Shown: positions 1-6,503, numbered from the stretch's first letter. The stretch: 16,705 nt of DNA from an uncultured Clostridium sp. (GCA_900541315.1 UQJF01000064.1:1-16705); one strand, 5' to 3'. Numbers and translations: made by a program. Notes: generated by a model not told the origin, from the sequence alone.

Positions 1-3
1 CCC

Positions 4-1155
4 TTATTTTAATTGACCGAGTGGTTGTACACAAGTCTGCCCGTGTATAGTAACATACTGCACCGTCTTTGGATCAACACCTTTGTAAATCAGATTGGTG
101 ATGTAGGTGTGCCGCAGCATGTGCGGAGTCACCTTGAAGTCCATCGTATACACCAGCTTGGGATTGTTCGGCTGATGCTCACCAAGCCTTGGCTTTATTC
201 TATGCTTGATGGACTGCCCATTTACATAGGTGTAATAACAGCGTTCTGCGGTGGAACGGACTGTTATGTACTTCCAGACCCTCACAAACTGTGTTTCCGT
301 CAAAACAGTTCCCTTTGAATTGGAGATCACATATTCCGATTCTGATTTTTCCTTTGCTTCCTTGAGACAGGCTACCAGGCATTTGGGAATCGGAACATCT
401 CGCTTCGCTGCCGGAGTCTTCAAAAGTGTGTTGACCACCGGCTCACCGCCTTCCACATGCCATGCACGCCTTACAGAAATGTACGGCGTTTTTTCATCCA
501 GGAATACGCAGTCCCATTTCAATCCAAGAATCTCTTCTCTACGCAATCCCGCGTACAAGCCGATCATTACGAAAACATACGGTGGTAGCTCACGAATGCT
601 ATCCAGCAAAATGGCAGTCTGTTCATCCGTCAAAGCTTCGCGCCGTTTCGCAGGCTTTCCCCCTCTTGCGCAAATCGTTTTGGATGGATTCTCTTTGATC
701 ACCCTGCTCTCTTCTGCCGAATTAAAAATGTTCTTAATCAGCATATTGAGCTGACCATACATTCCGGAAGAACCTTTTGATAGCGGAACCATCAGCAGCC
801 GCAGGTCATCTGTGGTCACCTCATCCATATACATCTGTCCAATTGGACCCACGATGTACCGATTCACCATCCGCGCATATCCTTCCAACGTATTGGTTCT
901 TACCGTTCCTGACCGCATCAGCAGCCATTTTTCGCAGTATTCCTCCACGGTCGGATTCTCTCTATGGAAAACCACTTCCGCGATTTTCTTCTGTGCATCT
1001 TCCACCCGGTCATATAATTCTTCGCGTGTCAGCCCATAAATCGCCACTCTCTTTCCGTCTGCATCTGTAATCCGAGTGCGGTAATACTGTACCCCTTTCA
1101 TCATCACTGTTCCGTATTCCGGAAGTTCAGCAGGACGTTTTTTTCCTTTAGCCAT
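4..1155 (-). pseudogene. Tyrosine recombinase/integrase, C-terminally truncated (Int1)
   Basis: This is a phage/ICE-type tyrosine integrase that would cut and join attachment-site DNA. The N-terminal arm/core-binding part (residues about 1-165) and most of the catalytic domain are recognisable: the first catalytic Arg is R205 (GLRREEI) and the HxxR pair is H345/R348 (HMLRH). It is a clear paralogue of the neighbouring integrase at 1305-2513, but the similarity stops at residue 367 (TVQY, base 55). The neighbour continues with GH and the nucleophile in DIYAK; this protein instead ends in 16 unrelated residues. The last catalytic His and the Tyr are therefore missing, so it should not catalyse recombination. 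It has a good RBS (GGAGGAGAAC) before the ATG and its own putative promoter at 1205-1233. The break suggests insertion of, or deletion by, another element whose end lies at about bases 1-54. A residual DNA-binding role cannot be excluded. Confidence 0.85.
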
Positions 1156-1204
1156 GTGTTCTCCTCCTATCGTCTATCTTCATACATTGTGTGTTGTCAC
1201 TTTT

Positions 1205-1233
1205 ATTATCATGGCGTACAACACTTCCTTCAA
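1205..1233 (-). promoter_or_regulatory. Putative promoter of Int1 with nested inverted repeats
   Basis: On the minus strand TTGAAG is followed after 17 nt by GATAAT, ending about 50 nt upstream of the Int1 start. Two nested inverted repeats surround it: GTGTTGT (1191-1197) with ACAACAC (1218-1224), and CATACATT (1181-1188) with AATGTATG (1242-1249). They could be an operator or recombinase-binding sites. This is a sequence match only. Confidence 0.45.
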
Positions 1234-1250
1234 GGATGTCGAATGTATGT

Positions 1251-1283
1251 AAAAAGGGCAGGGATTTTTGACCATCCCTGCCC
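1251..1283 (-). terminator. Rho-independent terminator after Int2
   Basis: A perfect 10-bp stem, GGGCAGGGAT (1256-1265) with ATCCCTGCCC (1274-1283), has an 8-nt loop and is followed on the minus strand by TTTTT. It closes the mazF-HTH-Int2 transcription unit and separates it from Int1. Confidence 0.9.
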
Positions 1284-1304
1284 CAAGTTTTTTCTGATTT
1301 ACTC

Positions 1305-2513
1305 TTAATCCCACGATGCAAAAGCATCTTCCAGCACTCCTGCGAGCTGCTCTGGGCGATTATATTTCACCTTGGCGTAAATATCCATGGTGATCTTGCT
1401 GCTTTCATGACCGGCAAGATACTGAACTGTCTTCGGATCAACCGAAGCATGAATCAGATTCGTAATATAGGTGTGCCGCAGCTGATGCGGAGTCACCTCA
1501 AAGTCCAGACTGTAAACCACATTTCCATTGTGTGCCGCCTTTTGTCCCAGAACCGGCTTCACCGTATGCTTTACCCTCTTGCCATCTTCATAGCGATAAT
1601 AGCAGCGTTCCTTGGTGGTACGGGTTACGATATACTGCCATAATCTCTTGAATTGCGTATAGGACAACGGGGCTCCATCCCGATTTGCAACCACATAATC
1701 CGATGTCGATGTCTTCTTCGCCTCTTTCAGACATTCCAGAAGATTGTCCGGCAGAGGGACATTCCGATGCGCTGCCTTTGTTTTCAGCTCTGTCAGAATC
1801 ACCGGACGATTATGCTCCGTATGCCAGGCTCTCCGAACGGTAAGGTACGGAGCCTCGCAATCAAGATACACCGAATCCCATTGAAGTCCGAGGATTTCTT
1901 CTCTCCGCAATCCTGCGTACAGCCCCAGCATTACAAACACATACGGCGGCAAGCCGTAAATGGCATCCAACAGCTTATCCACCTGCTCATCCGTAAGCGG
2001 GAGGCGTTCCTTCTGGGGAATTCCTCCCACATTCTTCTTCAGATAGATGGTCGGATTCTCATCAATGATCTTGCTCTCCATTGCTGCCGTGAAAATACAC
2101 TTATATAGAACATTCACGGATTTGTACACGGATGCCGACTTTTTCGATGCCGCCAGCAGTGCCAGGCGAATGTCATCTGCTGTTACATCTCCCATATGCA
2201 TATCGCCCAAGGGCTTGATGATGTAGTTCTTCACTTTCGATGTATAGTCAATCAGCGTTGTCATCCTGATCTGTGCCGACTGCATCAGCAGACATTTCTC
2301 GCAATACTCCTCCACTGTAGGTGTACTGCGGCGATACGTCTTGTTCTCAATCTGCTGGATCGCTTCCTGTTCCTTCTGGTACAGTTCCTCTCTCGTTCTT
2401 GCATATAAGGAAACCCGCCGCCCCTGCTGATCTGTTACACGTGTTCGATAATACTGCGTTCCTTTCATACTCACCGTACCATAATCGGGAAGCATCATTC
2501 TTCTTGCCGCCAT
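1305..2513 (-). CDS. Tyrosine recombinase/integrase, full length (Int2)
   Basis: This 402-residue site-specific integrase is of the ICE/phage type. Residues about 60-165 form the SAM-like core-binding domain and about 170-395 the catalytic domain. All catalytic residues are visible: R203 (GLRREEI), a Lys at 244/246 in the beta-hairpin (LKTKAAHR), H343 and R346 (HQLRH), H369 (AGHESS) and the nucleophile Y379 (DIYAK). The start is set by GGAGGTAAT 3-4 nt before the ATG. It is paralogous to the truncated integrase immediately downstream, a tandem pair in the same orientation. The preceding excisionase-like HTH gene is a plausible directionality partner. The integration target is not identifiable from this window. 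Confidence 0.93.
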   Translation of the reverse strand: MAARRMMLPDYGTVSMKGTQYYRTRVTDQQGRRVSLYARTREELYQKEQEAIQQIENKTYRRSTPTVEEYCEKCLLMQSAQIRMTTLIDYTSKVKNYIIKPLGDMHMGDVTADDIRLALLAASKKSASVYKSVNVLYKCIFTAAMESKIIDENPTIYLKKNVGGIPQKERLPLTDEQVDKLLDAIYGLPPYVFVMLGLYAGLRREEILGLQWDSVYLDCEAPYLTVRRAWHTEHNRPVILTELKTKAAHRNVPLPDNLLECLKEAKKTSTSDYVVANRDGAPLSYTQFKRLWQYIVTRTTKERCYYRYEDGKRVKHTVKPVLGQKAAHNGNVVYSLDFEVTPHQLRHTYITNLIHASVDPKTVQYLAGHESSKITMDIYAKVKYNRPEQLAGVLEDAFASWD

Positions 2514-2543
2514 ATCATTACCTCCAATTCTGTTGTTGCTTTC

Positions 2544-2572
2544 ATTATTGCGGATTCATCGTCCATACTCAA
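2544..2572 (-). promoter_or_regulatory. Possible internal promoter for Int2
   Basis: In the 71-nt gap between the HTH gene and Int2 the minus strand reads TTGAGT, 17 nt, AATAAT. This could let the integrase be expressed independently of mazF. It is a sequence match only, with a mediocre -35. Confidence 0.35.
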
Positions 2573-2584
2573 CGATGTCGATTT

Positions 2585-2815
2585 TCACCGCCGAAAGCTT
2601 CGAGGTTTGCGATATGTCGCAGCACGTTCCATCGGTTTTGCACGGTGTGTACATTTTGCAATGTACTCCTGAATCCCCACTTCCGTGAAATAAACGCAGC
2701 CGTTTTCCACATACTGAACATAGGAGATCAAACCGTCTGTTCTTGCAGCATCCAGTGTTTTTACGCTGATTCCCAGTATACTGGCTGCTTCCTTCCTTGT
2801 AATCAGTTTATCCAT
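2585..2815 (-). CDS. Excisionase-like small helix-turn-helix protein
   Basis: This is a 76-residue protein starting MDKLITRKEAASILGIS. It carries a MerR/excisionase-type winged HTH in the first ~50 residues (LITRKEAASILGISVKTLDAAR, then a wing around ISYVQYVENG and FTEVGIQEYI) and a basic, Arg-rich tail. I chose the ATG at 2815 because it overlaps the mazF stop (ATGGATAA, 8 nt), the usual arrangement for translational coupling; longer in-frame versions to 2887 lie wholly inside mazF. From its place between a toxin and a tyrosine integrase it is most likely the recombination directionality factor. It could also, or instead, be the MazF antitoxin or operon repressor, since no MazE-like gene precedes mazF. 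Confidence 0.75.
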   Translation of the reverse strand: MDKLITRKEAASILGISVKTLDAARTDGLISYVQYVENGCVYFTEVGIQEYIAKCTHRAKPMERAATYRKPRSFRR

Positions 2816-3230
2816 CGCCTTCTTCGCCATCCTTTCGGCATTTGCCCTGTCTTTTTTTCTCTGCCTGTTCCGGAATGTAATAACCAAGCTGAATCCTTAC
2901 AGCTTCATCAATCCCACGCATCTGCCCCTTACTTACCCGCCCAAGATAGCGAATCACGCATACCTTGTCACAGGTGTCGAGCTGTTCTGCCAATACCATA
3001 GACGGTTTTGCCAGTCCCTTTGCTTTACGGAGAAAGAAATGCGTTAGCTGCTTTCGCTTCTTCTCAATTTTCGATGTCAGCGGAGCAATCGTGATCGTCG
3101 GCGCATAATAATTGCCGACATCATTCTGAAGAACCACAACAGGACGAACACCGCCCTGCTTTGATCCGACCGGAACACCGAGATTGGCGAGATATAAATC
3201 ACCTCGCCGATAAACCCAGTTTTCTTTCAT
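2808..3230 (-). CDS. MazF/PemK-family endoribonuclease toxin
   Basis: This 140-residue protein has the CcdB/MazF fold signature. RRGDLYLANL (8-17) is followed by GSKQGGVRPVVVLQND (22-37), containing the catalytic Arg of the RP motif (R29), then APLTSKI with the conserved Thr (T52), and VLAEQLDTCDK (79-89), matching the LEQIRTIDK block of Bacillus MazF. The family cleaves single-stranded mRNA at short sequence motifs. I chose ATG 3230 rather than 3257 because GGAGA lies 9 nt upstream of it and the protein then begins at the family's normal N-terminus. The C-terminal extension (EQAEKKRQGKCRKDGEEGDG) is charged and longer than usual and overlaps the HTH gene. No cognate MazE-type antitoxin is visible upstream, where a structured RNA-like region lies instead. 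Confidence 0.88.
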   Translation of the reverse strand: MKENWVYRRGDLYLANLGVPVGSKQGGVRPVVVLQNDVGNYYAPTITIAPLTSKIEKKRKQLTHFFLRKAKGLAKPSMVLAEQLDTCDKVCVIRYLGRVSKGQMRGIDEAVRIQLGYYIPEQAEKKRQGKCRKDGEEGDG

Positions 3231-3282
3231 TTGCTGTTGTCTCCAATCTCCATACACTGATATGGATAAAGCCTGCTAGGTA

Positions 3283-3722
3283 TCATGCTGATACAGCACC
3301 CAGCAGTGCTTTCTGAAAATATGGTTTCTCTGTACTTTTTCTTATCACCCCAGAGATGTAGGATTTCTCACAGGCGGCAGTGTGCTTCACTGCTCCATTG
3401 GAATTTGACCATCCCGCCTTCCTTATGGCCGGACCGCGAATTACGGAAGTATCATTGTCCCTGTCAGGCTTTAACACCGCCGCCGGTTGCAATCCGGCAT
3501 TTGCTTCTGCGAAACCGCTATCGCCCCGATGGGCTTCATGGCATGCAGTCGTAGGCTCGACCAAACAGGAATGTACCTGAAGAATGAGTATTCAGTTTTC
3601 AAGGGACATCCGGACTTTCGTCCTTACAAAGTAAGTTTAACAAGAATCCTCCGGTTTCGCGTTGGCCTCGTAGGCGCACTTTGGTTGTCCTTGTAGGACC
3701 ACCTGCTGCTCGCTCTAACCTT
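3283..3722 (-). ncRNA. Putative large structured RNA or leader upstream of mazF (unidentified)
   Basis: This ~440-nt stretch is richer in G+C than its surroundings and dense in short perfect hairpins with small loops: 3683-3703, GGAC-GAAA-GTCC with a GNRA tetraloop at 3612-3623, 3523-3534, 3482-3498, 3377-3393 and 3295-3310 (minus-strand sense). At 3588-3607 the minus strand carries GTCCCTTGAAAACTGAATAC, which closely resembles the BoxA-containing leader/spacer sequence of Firmicutes rRNA operons. The only ORF (3283-3564, minus) would need a TTG start without an RBS and shows no recognisable domain, so I do not call it a protein. A terminator for the upstream genes sits just before it (3752-3782), and no U-tract terminator separates it from mazF, so it may be a 5' leader of mazF or a separate RNA. 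I cannot assign it to a known class. Confidence 0.5.
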
Positions 3723-3751
3723 TTTAGCGTTCTATTCAGCCTGATTGAGGC

Positions 3752-3782
3752 AAAAAAATACCCCGTTGGTTTCCCAACGAGG
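3752..3782 (-). terminator. Rho-independent terminator downstream of the type IV TA pair
   Basis: The minus strand forms CCTCGTTGG / CCAACGGGG with one mismatch and a 4-nt loop (arms 3761-3769 and 3774-3782), followed by a run of seven T (3752-3758). It lies about 220 nt downstream of the nucleotidyltransferase stop and immediately before the structured RNA-like region. Confidence 0.8.
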
Positions 3783-3785
3783 CAT

Positions 3786-4004
3786 CAAAGACGATTCTAT
3801 TCTGTTTTCTGTAAACTGTTATTCATCTTTCCTGGTGACCATTTGAGTCACGGCCAATGCATCAAAGTCCTTGTGCTGTGATGCAGAGCGTTTTCATGGT
3901 TTTCCTCATCTAAAAACAGTTTTTCCGTTTTTATTCTCTGATTGTTATTGGGTCAAGTCAATCGAATCCTTACTGACACGCCCTTGTCTGTTCAAATATC
4001 TATA
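3786..4004. other. Gene-free stretch after the nucleotidyltransferase
   Basis: I see no convincing gene here. On the minus strand an 11-codon frame, MKTLCITAQGL, has a GAGG box in front of it, and an overlapping frame ends ...DALAVTQMVTRKDE before a stop near 3826. Both are too short to judge and are probably remnants. A 6-bp inverted repeat GCATCA/TGATGC is also present. Confidence 0.4.
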
Positions 4005-4763
4005 TTAAAGTGTCTCGTACATTGCTTTTAATTCTTCCAGAATCTTCTCCTTTGTTCTGCCAACCAGCCCCAACTGTTTAATATCCAAGTTTTCTTTTTT
4101 CATACGCTGGACAAACTCTTGAATATCGGCATAAACTCCTTGGGGAGCCACTACCTTGGCGGTGGGATCAATCAACTCCGTCAGACGGAAAACATCATTC
4201 TTATGTTTCTTGATATTTTTGCTATCAACGTGTTCTCCTGCGGCCTTACGATCTGTCAAATCCATCCACGCTTTTGCCTTAAACGGAATCAAATATGCCG
4301 CATCCAAGACAGTCACTCCATCAACGGTGACTTTCCCCTGCTTCAAAAATTCATAGTAATCATCGTCCAAAAGAATAGCAGACAGACTCGAAATATCTTC
4401 GTCCATCGGTAACGGTGTTAGCACTGCATCTTCTGGAAGTTGGATGGCATCCAGCTTTCGCGTGAAAAGTTCAATCATTGCAGGATACTGATTTGTAATT
4501 GGGTGACTAAAGCGATAGAACTGCGGCACACCCGAACTTTTGTTGCAATGCTCATATCCCGCCTGTTTTACATATTCCCAAAATTTCTTTCCGAAATTTG
4601 CGTCAACTGCTTCTATAATCAAAACAAGGTCAATATCCTTTGTCGCACGGAAGTCCAGTCCCTCCTCCGTCATCAGAATGTCACACGCAGTTCCACCAAT
4701 GATAGCATATTGTTCTTCACTGCCCTTGAACCATTCCTTAAAGCTATCAATTCCTGTAACCAT
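4005..4763 (-). CDS. Nucleotidyltransferase toxin, AbiEii-like (type IV TA)
   Basis: This 252-residue protein is of the DUF1814/AbiEii nucleotidyltransferase type. The N-terminal block IIGGTACDIL (21-30), followed by RATKDIDLVL (39-48), gives the G-G-T and D43-x-D45 metal-binding motifs. A later block FKAKAWMDLTDRK (161-173) and KKHKNDVFRL (185-194) matches the K...D part of the family's motifs III/IV. AbiEii-type toxins transfer nucleotides to target RNA and give bacteriostasis during phage infection. The ATG has a strong GGAGG and overlaps the end of the upstream winged-helix gene by 17 nt, so the two are translationally coupled, antitoxin first. Length and motifs are intact. The protein could instead be a solitary MNT-type transferase, but the partner argues for type IV TA. 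Confidence 0.8.
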   Translation of the reverse strand: MVTGIDSFKEWFKGSEEQYAIIGGTACDILMTEEGLDFRATKDIDLVLIIEAVDANFGKKFWEYVKQAGYEHCNKSSGVPQFYRFSHPITNQYPAMIELFTRKLDAIQLPEDAVLTPLPMDEDISSLSAILLDDDYYEFLKQGKVTVDGVTVLDAAYLIPFKAKAWMDLTDRKAAGEHVDSKNIKKHKNDVFRLTELIDPTAKVVAPQGVYADIQEFVQRMKKENLDIKQLGLVGRTKEKILEELKAMYETL

Positions 4764-5706
4764 CTATCTTCCTCCACAGTTCATTCAACATTTCTTCTAC
4801 TGCTTCTTCAACCCGTTCATCTGCATCTTCTCTCAATGCCAATGCCAGCGAAAGCTCATCTACAATGTTTCGCGTGGACAATTTTCGTGGATTGTATCTC
4901 CACATCTCTACGGCCACTTGCACCAACGAATTCTGCAAGCTATTGGTCATAACATCTTTCCATTGAGAGATTCTTTCTGCCGCATAACATCTGACATTCG
5001 GTGTGTTCAGCATAGAATACTCTGCCAACGCCGAATATCCACTTTCCAACAGCTCTGTTCCCACCAATTCTTTCGGAATATAAACCGTTCGTTTTATTGG
5101 ATTCAGCAACTTATCTCCTGCTTTTTGGAACAGTGTTTTCGGAGAATCCTCAGATTGCATGATCCTCTGCACACCGACTTTTCTGATATGCAGCAATCCC
5201 ATTTCTTCAAGCTGTCTTGATGCCCTTGATATAGAAGTAGGTGTCAGTTCCAAGTCTTTCGCAGCTTGACTTGTAGATAATTCCTGTGCGCCTCCATAAA
5301 TGAAATGCAGTAGAAGCATCTGCGCCGATGGAAGTATTTCTTCCCTTGTCTTTTTTTCGGCGCTGCACCGTTCCTGCAAATACACTGCCATAAAGGGCAA
5401 ATAAATTTGCTTTCCATCTACAATAAATGGAATCTTCTCACGAATCAAATATTCTTTCTGGCGAAAGCCAAGTTCTTTTAGCACCAGCACAACAGGCAAG
5501 TTCTCATTTTTCTGTATCCGAGCAATATGTTTTTTCAGTACTTCAATCTGCTCCAGTTCTGTCTTAGGATAAAGAAAAATCATCTTCTGTTCATTCATTG
5601 ACACCATCTGTAAACGGTACCTTGTGGCTATAAAATTGGGCAAATGCTTAAACTCTACATCCTCATAGGTAACCTTGACTCCCAGAACTTTATCGAGATA
5701 TTCCAT
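4747..5706 (-). CDS. Winged-helix regulator, AbiEi-like antitoxin partner
   Basis: This 319-residue protein has three parts. An N-terminal domain (1-115) shows no motif I recognise beyond a block around FRQKEYLIREKIPFIVDGKQ (81-100). A MarR-like winged helix occupies about 125-185 (STSQAAKDLELTPTSISRASRQLEEMGLL). A C-terminal helical domain (about 205-319) ends in an acidic coil (LREDADERVEEAVEEMLNEL). It is followed with a 17-nt overlap by the AbiEii-like nucleotidyltransferase, the order expected of type IV antitoxin-toxin operons in which AbiEi is both antitoxin and autorepressor. The promoter (5739-5767) is covered by repeated GAGTTAAGA half-sites, consistent with autoregulation. The start has GGTGATGAC before the ATG. 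AbiEi identity is inferred from context; by sequence alone it is a MarR-type regulator. Confidence 0.72.
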   Translation of the reverse strand: MEYLDKVLGVKVTYEDVEFKHLPNFIATRYRLQMVSMNEQKMIFLYPKTELEQIEVLKKHIARIQKNENLPVVLVLKELGFRQKEYLIREKIPFIVDGKQIYLPFMAVYLQERCSAEKKTREEILPSAQMLLLHFIYGGAQELSTSQAAKDLELTPTSISRASRQLEEMGLLHIRKVGVQRIMQSEDSPKTLFQKAGDKLLNPIKRTVYIPKELVGTELLESGYSALAEYSMLNTPNVRCYAAERISQWKDVMTNSLQNSLVQVAVEMWRYNPRKLSTRNIVDELSLALALREDADERVEEAVEEMLNELWRKIDGYRN

Positions 5707-5720
5707 GTCATCACCTGCAA

Positions 5721-5781
5721 TCTTAACTCTTTTTCTGTATTATAACTCTTTTTGAGTTAAGATGCAATATTTGAGTTAAGA
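5721..5781. promoter_or_regulatory. Palindromic operator array of GAGTTAAGA half-sites
   Basis: The half-site GAGTTAAGA occurs on the minus strand at 5721-5729 and on the plus strand at 5754-5762 and 5773-5781; a degenerate copy (GAGTTATA, minus) is at 5741-5748. Spacing within each arm is about 20 bp (two helical turns), and the two arms face each other across the TATAAT box. This is the layout expected for cooperative autorepression. Confidence 0.7.
5739..5767 (-). promoter_or_regulatory. Promoter of the type IV TA operon
   Basis: The minus strand reads TTGCAT, 17 nt, TATAAT (consensus -10), which places the start of transcription near 5732 and leaves a short leader before the ATG at 5706. 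Operator-like repeats overlap both hexamers. Confidence 0.75.
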
Positions 5782-5818
5782 GTAGTTAAAAACCAACATT
5801 ATTAAAAATTTTTTTTAC

Positions 5819-5863
5819 AAAAAAAGCCGATGCAACATGAGCATTACACCCACACTGCACCGG
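5819..5863 (-). terminator. Rho-independent terminator
   Basis: CCGGTGCA and TGCATCGG on the minus strand (arms 5856-5863 and 5827-5834) pair over 8 bp with one G-U, followed by TTTTTTT. It would end transcription from the degenerate region at 5864-6130 and shields the TA promoter. Confidence 0.75.
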
Positions 5864-6132
5864 ACATTCCATCATCAACTGCTCTGCCTATTTTCTTCTT
5901 CCTTCTGCACTTCCTGTTCAAGCAGCTGCTCTTTTTTCTACTCGTCCCCTTTCAGGATTTCCTGCACAGTCTCCTGTGCTCCAGGCCAATCCTGCATTTC
6001 CGATTTGATTTTCTCTTAGAAATCCCCCGTACACCTTATACTGATCAAAGAGCCATTCCCCAAAACATTGTTCATCACTTATTCTCCAAGGGTTGCTCCA
6101 TCTTCTTTCCATTCTCGCATACAAACCCATGA
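5864..6132 (-). pseudogene. Degenerate coding remnant, unrecognised
   Basis: An open frame of 70 codons begins MGLYARMERRWSNPWRISDE and ends at 5918. Near 6015 the coding character seems to shift to the next frame, which gives KSEMQDWPGAQETVQEILKGDE and then, beyond a stop, an acidic/Gln-rich stretch (EQLLEQEVQKEEE). There is no clear RBS. The combination of two partial frames with a terminator right after them suggests a frameshifted, truncated gene. I recognise no family. Confidence 0.35.
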
Positions 6133-6150
6133 TATCATGTTTACATGGAA

Positions 6151-6200
6151 ATCACCTACTGGACGACGGCTTTTTCTTTTGCCGTCGTCCGGCAGGTGAT
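6151..6200. repeat. Long hairpin between ArsR remnant and degenerate region
   Basis: GGACGACGGC (6161-6170) and GCCGTCGTCC (6181-6190) form a perfect 10-bp stem with a 10-nt loop. It is extended by ATCACCT (6151-6157) and AGGTGAT (6194-6200) across a 3-nt, partly paired interruption. Neither side carries a clean T-run, so terminator function is uncertain; a small palindromic mobile repeat is an alternative. Confidence 0.6.
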
Positions 6201-6490
6201 TAAAATTATTTGTTTTTCTCCCTACTAACTAGCGAATTCTTTAATATGTTCATATCCCTGAAAGATAATTGAGCGAACATGGTCATCTTTTAGAACATAG
6301 TAAATAGCCTTTCCACTCCTGCGCCAGCGAACCAAACCGTTCATGCGTAAAATTTGGATATGGTGAGAAACAGCAGACTCTGACATATTGAGCCTGGCAG
6401 CTACTTCAGTGACACACGCCTCTGAGGAACCGATCTGAAACAGAACCTTCATACGGGAAGGGTCCCCCAGAACCTTAAACAACTGTGTCA

Positions 6491-6497
6491 GGTTTTC
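6491..6497 (-). pseudogene. Distal scrap of the interrupted parA (Walker A codons)
   Basis: Joined through the shared core TGTTGG, the minus strand beyond the RIT element reads GGG AAA ACC, completing the ParA P-loop as K-G-G-V-G-K-T before a TGA. This is only a few codons, but it is what an uninterrupted parA would have there. The same bases also read E-N-L in the ArsR frame, so the evidence is good but not conclusive. Confidence 0.5.
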
Positions 6498-6503
6498 CCA
6501 ACA
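6498..6503. repeat. Left copy of the RIT junction core CCAACA
   Basis: CCAACA flanks the left end of the RIT element, directly before the palindrome starting TTATG. An identical copy is at 9962-9967 directly after the right end (CATAA). It is the probable strand-exchange overlap shared by target and element. Confidence 0.65.

Larger units (their letters stand above)
6225..6503 (-). pseudogene. ArsR/SmtB-family metal-sensing repressor, 5'-truncated
   Basis: This is a winged-helix repressor of the SmtB/CzrA class. LFKVLGDPSRMKVLFQI is the typical alpha2, VTEVAARLNMSESAVSHHIQILRMNGLV the HTH, and YYVLKDDHVRSIIFQGYEHIKE the C-terminal helix with the D-x-H-x10-H-x2-E alpha5 site used to bind Zn, Cd or Co. 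The single Cys in EACVTEVA does not make an alpha3 (CxC) site. The first helix is missing: the frame continues in sense upstream (WENLTQL) but hits a TAA at the RIT boundary, with no ATG or RBS. The only alternative start is a TTG at 6482 without an RBS. It is therefore probably a remnant cut off from its 5' end where parA and the RIT element begin. No metal transporter gene follows it. Confidence 0.72.

Noticed and set aside
251..754. 167-codon plus-strand open frame
   Set aside because: Mirror of the conserved catalytic region of Integrase 1.
2321..3001. 226-codon plus-strand open frame
   Set aside because: It lies antisense to the HTH and mazF genes, is Cys/His/Pro-rich in the manner of a shadow frame, and has no RBS.
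3283..3564. 93-codon minus-strand open frame as a protein gene
   Set aside because: TTG start without ribosome binding site, no recognisable domain, and many RNA-like hairpins in the same bases. It is treated as part of a putative structured RNA.
3588..3607. A ribosomal RNA operon fragment
   Set aside because: Only the BoxA-like leader motif resembles rRNA flanks; I see no 16S, 23S or 5S sequence around it.
4540..5220. 226-codon plus-strand open frame
   Set aside because: Antisense to the AbiEi-like regulator and nucleotidyltransferase, whose motifs are clear; no domain of its own.
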